A stretch of 64,000 nt of DNA from Agrypnia vestita (lineage: Eukaryota; Arthropoda; Insecta; Trichoptera; Phryganeidae), in the NCBI GenBank assembly GCA_016648135.1, contig JADDOH010008048.1, forward strand, positions 1 through 64,000, written 5' to 3'. The translations under genes and the position numbers were made by a program. The notes beneath the pieces were generated by a model, which was not told the DNA's origin, made no database searches, and saw only the letters and a list, made by a program, of their open reading frames with translations. Below, in pieces: positions 1-14,300 of the stretch (positions are counted from its first letter, which is position 1; every line of letters starts with the position of its first letter).

Positions 1-2
1 TA

Positions 3-1288
3 TTAGGTCCTTACATATGAAATTGGCGTTTAGTATGGGAGGAACATAAAGCCGATTTTTTTTATTATAATATATTTATTTAATCAAAGTATGTACCATT
101 GCTATCTATGCACTTTTGCCATCTCATAGGTAGTTCATCGATCCCTTTACTAAAAAAACCATTCGGACGGGAATCAATAAAATCTTTGAAGGCGGTTTGG
201 ACTGCCCCATCGGAGTTGAATTTTTTCCTTTGCAAGAAGTTATCCAAATTTCGAAAAAAATGGTAATCTGTTGGGGCAAGGTCCGGAGAGTACGGTGGAT
301 GTCTTAGACATTCCAATTGAAGCTCCTCTAATTTGGTAGCCGTCTGTTGTGCAGTGTGTGGTCTAGCGTTATCATGAAGCCGCAGTGGCCTAGAGCGATT
401 AACCAGCCTCGGTTGTTTAGCAGCTAGCTTTTCCATCATGGTTTGCAGTTGCTGACAATAGACATCTGCCGTAATCGTCTGGCCAGATTTAAGAAAGCTG
501 TAGTGAACGACACCAGCACTAGTCCACCAAACGCTCACAAGTAACTTTTTTGGAGTCAATTTTCGCTTGGGGCATGGTTTGGCTGGTTCGGCAGGGTTCA
601 GCCATTGCGATGAGCGCTTCCGATTATCGTACAGGATCCACTTTTCATCACAGGTAATGATTTCGATTTAAAATCCCTTCATTATTGTGCCGGTTGAGTA
701 ATGCAACGCAGCAGTCAACGCGCGTTTGTTGATTTGCTTCACTCAATTCGTGAGGTACCCACCTTTCAAGCTTTTTCACCTTACCAATTTGCTTCAAGTG
801 GATTAAAACAGTTTTATCACTAACACCGCAGCCTGCAGCTAACTCGGATGTGGTTTGCGATGGATCCGCTTCCACAATAGCCTTCAATTCTTCATTATCA
901 ACTTTGGTCTCCGGCCGTCCACGGGGCTTGTTCTGCAGGTCGAAATTTCCAGAACGAAAACGTTGGAACCAAAAACGCACTGTGTTTTCTTTTGCGGCAC
1001 CGTCGCCATACACATCATTAATCCTTCGAGCCGTTTCTGCAGCACTGGTGCCACGGTGGAACTCGTATTCGTAAATAACGCGATATTTCAAGTTTTTCAT
1101 TTTGTAAACTGAGTGACGCAAAAAAAAAAACAATTGAGGAAAAAACAAATGAATTATAATTTTCAAAACACAAATACATGAGTAAATAGCTGTATAAATT
1201 TGGATTTGGAATTCCTAACCAAAGAGAAGATATTTGAGATCAAATTTGCCAGTACGGCAAAACGCCAATTTCATATGTAAGGACCTAA
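3..1288 (-). mobile_element. mariner element with intact terminal inverted repeats
   Basis: Inverted repeats of about 29 bp lie at both ends (left end reads TTAGGTCCTTACATATGAAA, right end is its complement), flanked by TA at 1-2 and 1289-1290, the target duplication of Tc1/mariner elements. The length of about 1.29 kb is normal for mariner. The transposase is on the minus strand. The element lies upstream of the first visible Plp exon, so it probably sits in a Plp intron. Confidence 0.93.
80..1100 (-). pseudogene. mariner transposase, one frameshift
   Basis: Transposase of a DDE/D cut-and-paste element. The N-terminal part (start codon at 1100) has paired helix-turn-helix regions with the linker motif GRPETKV. 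It runs out of frame near 648-665, where the next frame takes over and continues to the stop at 80. The catalytic residues are all visible: the first D in CDEKW (about 640), the second in HDNARPH, the third in SPDLAPTDYH. The spacing between the second and third Asp is 34 residues, giving the DD34D signature of mariner. A single extra base at the junction explains the break; apart from that I see no in-frame stop. The copy is therefore young but cannot make a full-length enzyme unless the frameshift is bypassed. Confidence 0.9.
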
Positions 1289-1290
1289 TA

Positions 1291-2342
1291 TTATTATATG
1301 TATTATACTATCGAAAACAATTGATTCGCCGCACAAAAGAAGGCAAAATAAAATAAATATAACTGCAGAGTGAGCATTGTATCCGCTCGTGATATTGTTA
1401 CTCTATTCACTCTATTAGTTTCTTTTCTTTTAATCTCATGCATTTAACGAAGGCTCTTCCAGACCTTGTACTTACATTTTTTTTTTTAATGTGAATTTAA
1501 TGAAATTTTAATGTGCACATTTTTCAACAGCGGTATTAAAATTAGTGTTATAAAAGAGGATCATCACAATATTCAAATACATACTTCCAGAATTGTTATA
1601 AATAGTTGGTTGGAAATGAGCTTGTGACATCCACAGAGCTAGTTATTTGATAAATCGCATTAAAAGCCTGCACATTCAATGCAAATTCATATTTTTTTTA
1701 CAAAAATTTGGATTTTTATTATTTATTTATATCGGAGTATATGCTATACTACATTTTTTTTTTAGGGAGATATCTTAGATATAAACTTTGTTCTATTACA
1801 AAAGTAATAAACTAAATATTATTTACATTAATTAAGAATATAAGCATTAATTGAAAGGCCATGGCGATAAAGTTTGTTTTCAGTGTGTTAGAAATCACTC
1901 TTTGTTACGGAATATTTTTATGTACACAAAATATTTTTTCTTATGACTGCAAACTCTACATCGTGAAGATAAAACTGTACTGAAATAATTAAGAAATGTT
2001 AAATATTAATAGTTATAAATCATTAATCAGTTATACACTTACAAATGACGGCTCATAATTAATTTGAGAAGATCGACGATTATATTCTCGTCCTTTTCTA
2101 TCATAACTTTTCGCTCTAGCAATATTTACGTAAAAAATTATAAACATGAATGTTTGCTTGTTATTGCACTTAGTTTAATCATAAGCCTCGCCTTGAAAGG
2201 GCACAATCAAATTACGGAATACCTCAAATTTCAAAAGTGAATTTCCAACCTTAATTTCAATTTAAGGTTGGAAACCTCAACATCATTACAACATCAATCA
2301 TCGTCATCAAAGTGAAAGTAATATATAGTGTCACTGTTTCAG
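1291..2342. other. Plp intron sequence, no exon seen
   Basis: AT-rich DNA between the mariner copy and the first recognisable Plp exon. I see no supported coding exon here. It contains one copy of a dispersed repeat (1691-2265). The last bases form a polypyrimidine-poor but usable acceptor (TTTCAG) before 2343. Confidence 0.6.
1691..2265 (+). repeat. dispersed repeat, copy A (partner at 47950-48375)
   Basis: Blocks of this stretch recur in the same order and orientation at 47950-48375: a block around the words ATGCTATACTACA / ATGCTAGACTACA, a block with TTTCTATCATAACTTTTCGC, and a block ending in a form of GGAATACCTC followed by CCAACCTTA. The copies are clearly diverged and differ in length. 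I see neither terminal repeats nor coding capacity, so the class is unknown. Confidence 0.6.
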
Positions 2343-5300
2343 GGCACACCCTCCCCACTGAGTGTGCGTGCAGGGCGCCTGCCCGTTCTGGAAGTGTGGC
2401 AGTTGGGAGACGGGCTGCAGCGTCACCTGCGGGCCGAGGATGCGGCACTCAAGCGGATCCGGGACCTGGAGATGCAGCTAGTGCAACTCAAAGATGTAGC
2501 GCAGGTAAGGCACTTGATATTCTCTATGCATGTTTATTTCTGGCAACATCCCTACTGATCATCTTTTTTGAATTTTTATCTATTTTGCGGTGATTTGATC
2601 TATTTTAATATTGATTTTTTTTACATTTTCTAACACTTGATGCATTTCCTTTGTATCTGTGAGGTAGGTAGTGTCATTCCTATTGAATATATTCAAAATT
2701 AATACAACCTTGACACATATTGACACACTTTTACATAAATTGGTTATTTTGTTTGTCATTTTTTCAAGATGTAGGTTTGTTTATTAATTTGGAGGAACAA
2801 GGAGGACTTTAACAATAAAATCCTTTCAGAAATAATTCCTCAAGCATATTAAAGACATTCTAATTGAAAAATACGTTAGAACCTCGTTAATTCGAAATTT
2901 AAGGAGCCAAAAAAACGATTTTGAATTATACAGATACCCGTTAATTTGAAATTTGAGATATAAAAAATCATGACTTTTCTATTACTAAAGTACCCAATAT
3001 TGACATATAATTTGTTGTTCATCATAATGTTTTTTCGACTTCGTCAAATTTCAGAAAAATTCAAATGATGTGACCTTAAATGTACTTATTTATGGGGCAA
3101 AATTAATGCTAAAAATTATTTTGAATTATGAATTACTAGAGTTTTCGAATTATCGGGGTTAATGTCGATTAAGCCCAATAATTAACACGATAACATTTTT
3201 GGTCTTGGGGGTTTTAAATTTTTTTAATTATCGGGGTTTGAATTAACGGGGTTTTACCGTAATGAAGGATAGAGATAGCTTATATGAATAACTACGAGGT
3301 TTTCTTCAGTTTTTCTCAGCATGGTTGTTTCAAGAAATACGATTGGTTTATTTCTGATAACTTCATTGTATGTATTAGATTATTCAGAAATGAATGTCGA
3401 ATTTATTATGTTTTGATTTTCAGAAAGAAATCTAATAAATATCAATGACGTAAGGTTAATCTGTACTATTAATAATTATGTAGTCCCATATTTACTATCT
3501 GTAATGTATTCAGTAACAGTCCCGTATTTATTGTTTAGTATGTATTCTGTTGATTTGTCATAATAAAATGCATGGTTTAATCAGGAGTTGAGAATGGAGC
3601 GAGACGTGCTTCAAGAGCGTATGAGCGAACAAAGCCTACGCATATCCTCCCTGCAGTCCCGGTTAGAGCAGACTCGGCATACAGTAGAAGCGCAGAGTTA
3701 TCACAGCACTGAAGGATTGCGTCGTCAACTGGATCAGGCGTTAGCTGAAGGGCAACTACTTCGGGAGGGACTTCGCAGCAGGGACATGCAGCTGCGGGCT
3801 CTAGAAGAGACACCAGGTGACACATATGTTTACAATTGTTTAAGCTCTTTTTTTGTTTGTTAGAAAACACGAAGATAGTTTTATAATATAGAATCTTGGA
3901 ATTTACAAAGGAAATTCGGAATAGTTGTTGCTTAAAATTAACTGTATTTTTGAAAGAGATTCTAACTATTGGTATTAGAACTTTATTGCTTGAACATTTT
4001 TGACTCATAATTTAGTCAGAAATATACCTGTAAAGTATTGTGGACCAGCCCTATTACACCCTGTACATCTCCTTATACCTCCCATAACACTATTTGGTGT
4101 TGAATATAAAAAGCTTTCAAGCCATTTGATTGAACTTAATTTATATTCCATAATACAGAGAGAGTACGTAGAGTGTATCTTGGGCTCAAACTTTCATCAC
4201 AAAGTGTGTGATCTTTGATTCATAAAATAGGCGCGCCAGGAGATGGGTAAGTACTGTATAGACACCTAGTTTTTGAGTTCTTCAATGCCAAAGATTTTAA
4301 AATCAGTTCAGCCCTCATTTCAGATTCCAGTAAAGAAATGGTACAGAAGTTAAGACGTGAATTAGAAGAAAACAAATCAAAGTGTCGAGAACTGCAGAAG
4401 GAAGTGGAAATAAGCCGTCTCCAACAGGAAACTCTCTTGGCAGATAAAAATGCTGATATTGTTGTTTTACGCCAGCAATTGTTGGAAAAAGAAAAACATC
4501 TACAAGCTGTTTTAAGTATGTACATGTACATATTCTGTAAAATATTATAATTATTTCTACTTAATATATATGTATTGTATACCTATACTTTGAATTAAAT
4601 TTTTTGCAAGGAAGTTAATGAATTATATTTCTTACAAATATTTTAAGGTGACCACTAACTGTGTTGAATTATATATTTTTAGGTTTGCAAATTGAGGATG
4701 AAAGAGAAAAAGATTGCAACAATGACGGAAAACTTTCTGCAAGGACATTGAGTGACATTTTATCAATATCAGAGTTCGACGAACCAGATCTTGTTATTAG
4801 AAATGCTGAATTGAGACCGCAAAGTTTTATATCTGGACAGTTTCATTTTACAACAAATGATACCAAAGAGCAGACTCTGACAGTTCTACCAGAGAGTAAT
4901 CGCATCATTCCTGTCGCCGCATCATCTGGACTTGGAGTCACTAATCAGTCTCCAAAAGATACAAGTCCCGCAGTGCAAAAAGAGCACAGCTTACCAACTT
5001 TACATCCAACTACATTAACTTCTTCTATGAAACAAGAAAATCTATCTCCTGCAAATTTCAAGATTCTCAGTGAGAACTGTTCGATGTTTCCAAATAAAGA
5101 TGCGTCCGGTGATAAAAATATCACAATTCAACCAAAGAAAATTGATTTTTCTGTATCTAACTTATCGGAACAAAACAGAATTGAGAGAAGCGCTGTTAAA
5201 AAAGCAAATTTATCCCTCAATGATGCTGATATTTACAGAGATGTGGAAATTAATTTTTCAAAGAATTTGTCTAATTTGCTATTGCCAAAATCTCTCAAAG

Positions 5301-8300
5301 ATTTGGGAATTCAGATTGACACACAGCAAAAAGTTTATCCCGATATTTTGACTCAGCTGAAGAATGAGATTTGTCTTTTAAGGGAAGAGTTGAACGCTAA
5401 GACGGCAACTCTCAAGCTGGCGGAAGAGCAGTTGTCAGAATTCCCAGCCGTCAAAAATGAAATGGAGGAACTGGAACGTGTTTTGCAGAATAGTTTGGAA
5501 ACTATGCAAGAAGATAAAAACTACTTCAATATACAACTCGATAACTTCGCAACGGGGGAGCAGATATTGAAAGAAAAACTTGAAAATGCAATGAGAGAAG
5601 TCAATGAAAAGAGTAAAGAGATAAATATTTTAAAAGATGATATTTTGAGACGAGAAACAATGATTTCCGAAATTTATAAGGAAAAGAGATCTGTGGAGCT
5701 CGAGCTTTCCCAAATGGAGGAAAGATGCCAAAAGTTTGAGAACGATTCTGTGGAAAACCATAATTTAAAAAAGAAATTGATAGAACTTGAGAAGTTAGAG
5801 AATATGATTGCAGAGAAGAATTTACAAATCGATAGTTTAAATGAAAATTTAGACAGACTTGACGATCTCCAAAAAAGAATAATTGAGGAAGAAAATCAAA
5901 ATAAGAAGCTTACTTTCAATTTGATCGAGAAAAATGCCGAAGTAACTCAGCTGCAAACAAAATACCAAGAACTCAAATATGCTGAAGAACAGTTAATTCT
6001 TGAAAACTCTACACTGAATTCTGAGATGAATCTTTTGACAAGTAAAAATGATGAACTGCAAAATATCCTTTCTAAATATAATGATGCTGTTTCTAAATTG
6101 GAGACTGATTTGGAAGATGTAATTCAGACACAAGATGTTAGACAAACTGAACAGCCATCCGAAGCAACCGATGAAGATATGATTAAATTAGAAGAATATA
6201 AGTGGCTCCTTAGTGGATTAGATGGTCAGAGATCATCTGCCGAGAAGATTGAAGATGATAATGCAAATGATCAATACAAATTAAAATTTAACACGATAAG
6301 GACGAAAGTGCAGACTCTCCAGAACAATTTAATCAGTAAAAGAAAGGAGTTGAGTGCAAAGGTAAATTATAAGTATGCATAAATAAGATTTGGTCGTTAC
6401 TCAAATAGCTCTTGTGTGTCTTAGCTCCTTTGTTACATTTTTTTAGGAACTAAAGTTATCATATACTTTCAATCTTTTACAGGTTCTACAACTAGAGAAA
6501 GCCAAACTTGAAATTGGAGATTTACAGAAGCAAGTTGAATACTTGCAAAATGATGAATCTGATAAGGACAGAATGTTGAAAGAACTCGTTTCTGAAAGAC
6601 TCAATCTTCGGGCTAATCTAAAAATTCTTAGGAATCAGTTAAATGAAGAAGGAAATTTGGATGAACTGCGGGATAAATTAAACAAAAGAACTGATGAATG
6701 TAACGAGCTTCAAGATGTCGTCATTAAGCTGACAGAAGCTGCAAAAAAGTTAGTAATAAAATATCTAATAACTTTGTTTTACATTTTATTACTTCGCGTA
6801 TTATAGAGCCATCGCTATAGGAAAGCAAGCACTGCAAAATTTTAAAAACAAAATTGTTGTTCTTTTTTTAGATATGAAGCAGATTCTCTTCTTAGTATTG
6901 AGAGAGATAGACATTTACAAGAGTTATTGTTGGAAAATGAACGTCTAAAGCAGGCGTTGAATAATGTGAAAAAGATGCTCGTTGAGCGTGAAATTCAATT
7001 CAACCACATTTTAAGCAATGTCGATTCACAGAAGTCAGAGAACTTGGTAAACAAGGACACCCAGACTTCTCTCAGTTATGAGATAAATTACAATTTGCAG
7101 GTATGATTTAATTATTCTATATTTATACATAAAACATTATTCTTATTAAAAATTTAATGAAAATAGACCCAGATTGAATTGTAATTTTCTAAATTTGTAA
7201 ATCATCATCATCAACTTGGGTGGGACATGACTGCCACAAGGAGATCCCTCCATTCATTTCTGTTCTGACCTTGATTTGCTGGTCGTCTACCCAGAGACCA
7301 TCTGGATTCCATCGAGCTAATGGAGTCTTGCTCCACTAATATTTGTCTTCATTCTTGTCAATTAAATGTTAGATGAAGGTTCGTCGTATTCATCGCAGGG
7401 ATCGTAAACTTGAGATTGTAACGTCCATACCAAATATTTTAGCATTTTATAAATATTATAAAATAAAATAATTATTTAAAGATTTAATTTAGTTTAACGT
7501 TTGGTATTTTCTTTACTGAGATTTTATCCATTTTTGAGTACAATATAAAAAGTATTCTTAAAATTGCAAAAAAGTGTTCTCTGTTGCTAGGCAGTTTCAA
7601 TGAATTTAATGGTCGCTGTCTCAAATTCTGAATATTTCTGTTGAAAAATTCGTTGAGTTATTGGTTTTATCATTTTTTTTGTATAAATAAAAAAACCAAC
7701 AAGTTTCTACTCACAAAAAAAAATTAATCAGTTTTAAAAGTAGGATGTTGTGTTAGCTTATAATGTTGCCAAGAATTTATACCATTACATTATTCCCAAC
7801 TTTTTCTACACTGGTAACTAAAAACCTACAGTACTTTATTTCAAATAAAAGTACCTACTAGGTATTCATACTTTTATTTAAAATAAAGAAGACAATTTAA
7901 ATAAAACGTATTTATAATTTTTAGTTTTGAATTATAATAGGTATTTAGTTTTAAAAAATATAAAGAGTGCACTGTCAAGAAATACATATGCATGATGGCG
8001 TATAAGAGGAGATTTGTTTACTTCGCATTTATTGTCATCTTGTATACATTATCGTTCATTACTCTATAGTAAAGAATTATTTTTTCTATTTCTCTGCACC
8101 TTGATTATCGTTATTTTCTTACAAAATGGTATGAATTATTATAATAGTAAAAAGAGAAATGAAATGATACGCATCCTATTACTAATACTGTAGCCAGCAC
8201 GCATATATTTGCACTAAGTGCATTGGTACATCACTTTATTAACCACAATATCTAAAAATCTGTATTAATTTAAATCACAGTAATTTAGAGTATTCTTGTA

Positions 8301-11300
8301 TTTGATATGCTACACTATAATTCATGGATGTTACATATGTATATGTGTATGCATTTTCATGTCTCATACATATATGGTATTTATGAATTAATTTTAAACA
8401 TCTTTTTTTTATAAAAAATGGTATATTTACATTTAGTTAAATCTTTACAGAATCAAGATTCTGAAGTTGTTAAAATTTTGAAAGAGCAACTTGAATCGGC
8501 AATTGATTCAGAAACTGAGCTTCAAACACTGTTGGAGCAAGAGAAATCTATCACTGATAATTTAGAAACGCAGGTGAAGATGTTGAAGAGACAAGTGGAA
8601 CAGCTGAATGAAAATTTGGCTACTGCGGAGTTGAATAATAATTCCGGAAAGGTAAAGAAAGAAAAAGTGGATCGCCTTGCGTCGCAGTTGGAGGATCAGG
8701 TTTGTGCTTAAAATAGCTAATGTTTGTGTTTGTTCGACTTAACACGGGATAATCACACTATTGTGTAATGAATTTCATTATAAATAACTAATAATACTAC
8801 ATATATATATAATATGTATATACATATATCTAATCTATTATATTGTCATCATTAATATTGTATGTTTTGGGATAAATTCTGTGAGACTTTATAATTTTTA
8901 TCAAATGCTGTAGTCTGTATTTTTTATGCATGTTTTGTTTTCATTACATACTAAAATGTTGATTTACAAAGAACATTATTTTATTAAACAATCTCATGAG
9001 ACCGTGTAAGAAATGCTACTTATTCTTAATGGCAACATTTTAACATCCCACGGTGTAGTCCTAAATGCATATACATACATACACTTGTGCTACATGATGT
9101 CATTCTCACGTTTTCGCTACTGTGTGTGAATAGATTTTCAGTCTCGTACTGAAAACACAGACAACTTTCCATTATATTTATAGTTTTTTAATTTAGAAAC
9201 AGAATGTTTATAAAATTTATTTAAAGAAAAATTGTATTTTTCAAATGAAAGTTTTTATGATCGTATAATTTTATTTCATTAATAGTTTACTGAATTCTTA
9301 AAAATGAAAAGCAAATTGGTTATTCAGTCCTGTGTGTTTATTGAAGGTGGCGATATCAGAATCCCTTAAGAGCGAGATGGTGTCACTAAGGACACAGCTG
9401 GATAATGAGAAAGCCCAATTTGCCAATCTTGAGAATATTTCCCAAAGAGAAAAGCATAATTTTCACAATAATTTGGAAGAATACAAACAAGTAATAGCTG
9501 AATTGCAGAAAAATAATCACGAATTGCACTTACAAATGGTACATCGTAGTGAAATGTTGCACTTGCAAAAAAATGAAAACGCCAATTTAGAAAAGAAGTT
9601 GTCTAAGATACTGCACTCCCAAAGGAAACTGGAGAATGCTGAAACGTATGAGGCATTATTGGTAATTCATTCTTTGCTTTACGACTTCTTTCTTAACTTC
9701 AGACAATTACGTTCTCACAATGTCAACCACATATTCCAAATTTCTCTTCAATCGAAATATAGACAAATTTTATTTAATCAGAAATTGGAACAACAATGTT
9801 GCACGAGATTACTTGAATTGTTTTAGCGGTGCCAAAAAACTAACAAGCATGATGATTGCTTTAAACTTTTGGGAGTGAATATTCTTAATAATATATTATA
9901 AATTGTACTTATGCAATCACATTTCAAAATCTGCTATTCATTTCACTGAGAACATATCTAAAATTATATGTGATATGGTGGAACTTGCATATTACATATA
10001 GGTAAAAATGCGAAATTAAATACATTGCATGCATTATTGTTATAAATAATTGTTATAGGAATATTACGAGATACATATTTTATTTGGTAGAAATTTTAGT
10101 GAAATACCTACAGCTAGTTTCAAAGTACTAATTGTAGCCACTGCTGTACAGGGCATCTCATAGCTAGTAGCAAACATTTTGGGGCGGTCTTCTTCATAAC
10201 ATTTTAAATAGAAAAGATTCGGAGTTAGTCAGTTATGGAGATAAACAACATCAAAATTTGCATTTTTTTTTCAATATTTCTAACTAATTTTCTGTAAAAC
10301 ATTGGACTATCACTATAGTAACTTATATGGATTTTAAAAATTCATTTGCATTAATACAAGTCAAATAAAATGACGAAAACCTTGCAACAAAATATATTTT
10401 TCAAATATCTGCGAGGTTTTTATCATTGTATTTGACTTGTACCAAAGTGAATAATTTTTTAATATTTTATATAAATTACTCTCATGGTGGTCTAACGTTT
10501 TGAAGAAGATAATCTAGAATATTTAAAAAAAAAATGCAAACTATGATGTCGCTTATCTCCTTAACTGTTGACATTTCACCCAAGGGTAAAAAATATTTTC
10601 TGTTCAAAATTGAATGAAAAAGACTCCAAAAGTTTTTGCTGTTAGCTACGAGACACCCTGTGTATTTATGGATCAAACGTTACTTGTAATAATTTTCTGA
10701 TCCAATCTTCTTGGAATATCTTGGATCATGGATTTATTTTATTTTGAAATTTTCTCCAAAATTAGTTATGCTAATTGACACTCATAAACTGAGCTTGTAA
10801 TATTATGATCGTCAGGATAAATACATTTTAACAGAAATATATATTTGTTATACATAAATTTTTCTAATTTTTTAAAAATATTTTAAAATTTTCTAATTTT
10901 TTCCTAAATATTTCGAAATTTGCTTGTACATATTATAGAACAGTATTTGGCTAAATATAAGTGAGTAGTATAGAAGTTCCACTGTATTGCATTCTATTTA
11001 ATTGCACATCAATATTACATCATGTTCTTACCCAACAGTGGAGTGCCACAAAATAATTGTAGTGACCTGAAAACTGATCTTGAACTTTTAATCTGCAGAT
11101 TTAGGTATCAATGCACTTTCATATATATGTATACATATATAGGTTGATTATTTCTAAATATTTTCAACAAAGCTGACCAACAAATTTATTTAAGATGTTT
11201 TTTAAATTCAATTGTTTTGCTTAACAATATTTATTAGATGGTGTTTCTTTTTCACCTCATAACTAAATTAATTTTAGTTTTATGTAGAATTTAGGTGTAT

Positions 11301-14300
11301 CACGAGGAATGTTGTAAATATTTATAAGAATACATAATTTCTTTGTCTTTAAATACATATTTAATTGATAAATATTTACCGAGTATACTATGTAATGTGT
11401 TATGTTTGAAGGAATTGGAGAATTTACTGAGACGAAATATAAATGAAAATATTCAGATGTCGGAAACAGTCCGAGAATTAACTTTGGAGAGAAGAGAGTT
11501 GCAAACTAAAGTTAAGGTTCTCGAGAATCAAATTAAGATGGGAGGGAAATATTCTCAATCCTTGGCCAATCTTCCTGAGGGTCTCGACCAACAGGTAGCT
11601 TTTAATAAATTGTTTATAATTTCTTCAACTGAATTACAATAAAACATAAAAATATGTAATATGCAATTCAGAATATTTTGAGTTTGTTCAAATCTTTCAG
11701 AACAGTGCTGGATTTATGTCACAGTTATTATATTAGTTATATATACATTTATGTCCTAGTGTAATGCAAGTATTCGGATGAATTTCATTACACATAATAA
11801 AAAAAGGATATTGCTCCCTAAATTCCGTAAAATCAATTGTAGATTTTCTCATTAGCGACATCTGTGGGGATTTAGGGCAATGAAAATGGCTTTGTACAGG
11901 CCGCATGGAAAAGGCGCTTACAACTCATATATGAAAGCTTCACGCAATTTGAACATATATACAACTTCCAAAAAATGAATAAGCATGGTATATTCTATCA
12001 TGGGTGGAAATGGCGAATGTTACAATTGTGTAAAGTGATCACTTAAGCCTACCAAAAGACAGGTCATAAGTCCTGTTACACCCAAATGACTTCTATACCT
12101 ACTTTCCCATAATTAATACAGTTTCGTCTCTGTGAGATATCTATAATATACACTAATATGTAATATGTGTGTGTCTGATTCATATGTACATACTTGTATA
12201 TGTATTTGGTAATCTGTAGGGTACTCTGACTTAAGTTATTTTCGACTTTTGCTTCCCTGTCTCCTTAATAAGTTCATCAAGACTTATTGAAGTATGTACA
12301 ATAATATTGAGGGTCATATTTATCCAAAATAAATATGAAAATCGTTAAATAATAATAGAAATATAAAATCAGATTGGCAAATTTATATTTTGCATGTAAA
12401 GTTCGAAATAATCACTAACATCCTTTTCACTTTTATACTGTTGAAAAATTCTTATTAAAAATTTGTGTGCTGTACAGGTTCGCTTCCTATATGGGCGCTA
12501 CATGAGAGTGGACAGCTACCGAAAGGCGCTAGTCTGGCAAAAGCGTTATCTCATGGGAGTTGCTAATGCCAGTTACCTGTTGCAGCATTGGAGAAGCTCT
12601 TCAACATCCCCTACCCCCAACAGATTCAAGTTAGTAGATACATATTTACATAGTTAAGATAAAGCCTTTCGTTTGTGTTGCCAAGCAAGTGTCTTAATTA
12701 TATATTATTTATTTGTAGTGAATATAAAAATATGAACTTTTAATATTCATTACTAATGATTTATTTAACAAATATTTAAAAAATATTTACAGATATACAT
12801 ATTTTTTTTGCTTATCTATGTCATTAAAATTTTTTGTTTTCGGTGATGTTAGTCTACAGCCCAAAGTATCCAAAATTTTTGTTTAATGTTAGCGGGTGCT
12901 GCAAGCAGATTATAAGATATTTAAAATTCATACAACTCAAAATTGGATTAAAACTAATTTTTTAGTTATAATCAATTAATTTAGATTAAATTTAATTTTC
13001 TAATATGAAGTATGGTAGGTACTGCTTAAATTATACATAAAATGTGTGAAACAAATATGTGATTTAAATAGTTCTATATTTTGGGTTATTATTTTTTGTT
13101 TGGAGGAAGTTTTTCTGTGTTGCTGGGTGTGCGGTACTGCTTGCCAACAATTGCTCGGCAGCTGCTCGCCCACTCGCTCACCAGGAAAGTTGCTTGTCAC
13201 AGAATTGCTCTCCGGCAAAAAGTTACTTTCTAACAATTGCTTATCACCAGCTAACCTAACTTTCCTGGCGAGCAACTTAGGGTGGGCAATTTTCCGGTAA
13301 TCGTGTTGCTGTTATAAATTTACTGTGAATTTATATGTGGTTTCAATAATACCAAAAAAGGTTTTATGAAACCTAACCTATAAATTTGAAGCCTTTTATG
13401 TTATAAGTTTACTCGTATTGCTACAAATATTTTAATTTTTACTATAATTTGTACTCTTTGTATCAACATATTCTTTGACAATATCACTTAAAATTATTAG
13501 TACTTGTACTATGCGGAACTTTTAATTAATTAATTATGTAAATATTGTTTAATTAAATAAATACAATTTATAAATAGATTTCAATTTTGTATTTCAAGTT
13601 TAATTTTACTACTTCAGTTGGGAAGTGATTGATTCAATGAATGATTTATATAAATAAATCATCCATAGTTCAATTATCATTCAGATAGACATTGTGGCTA
13701 GCAGAGCTAGCAACACTCAACATTTAATAAATATAATTCTGTAGTCGTATTTAAACGCTGAATTACTGTTTTTTTTTAGGTGTGTGACTCTCTCCATTAT
13801 AGCCGTGTTCCGGATGAAATATCTTGTCAGAAGGTGGCACACGGGTAATCGGATAGGAGCGAATATTCACCTTAATATTCCGAATACTTACCCCACTGAG
13901 TTACGGTGAGCAACCTTTCATTCATATTTAAGTTAAGTGAAAATTAGGTTTTGATTATTAAAATGAAAACGTGAAAAATGTATATTTTGAAACTAATTCA
14001 AAGTACTTGTACTATAAAAATACATCTATGTATGGTATAACCGGGATGAGTTTTGGTATGATCATCTCATTCTGTTATCATCCGTATTCTTTTTTTATAT
14101 TGAGTCAATGGTAGTGCAAATGAGAGAGAAATATATTTTCTCTCAGTCACACAAAACCTGTCAGTGGTTGACCGATATGTACTACAATCAAACCCCGTCA
14201 ATTCGCACCCTGATATTTCGAAATTCGCCATAATCCGAAATTTTTAAAACCCAAAATGTTACTTTCATAGTAAATTAACCCTGATAATTCGAAAACCCCA

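Noticed and set aside
1861..1983. 40-codon ORF starting ATGGCGATAAAG upstream of Plp exon 2343
   Set aside because: Short, no domain, and lies inside a dispersed repeat.
5070..5351. 93-codon frame within the large Plp exon
   Set aside because: Out-of-frame shadow of the 573-codon Plp frame.
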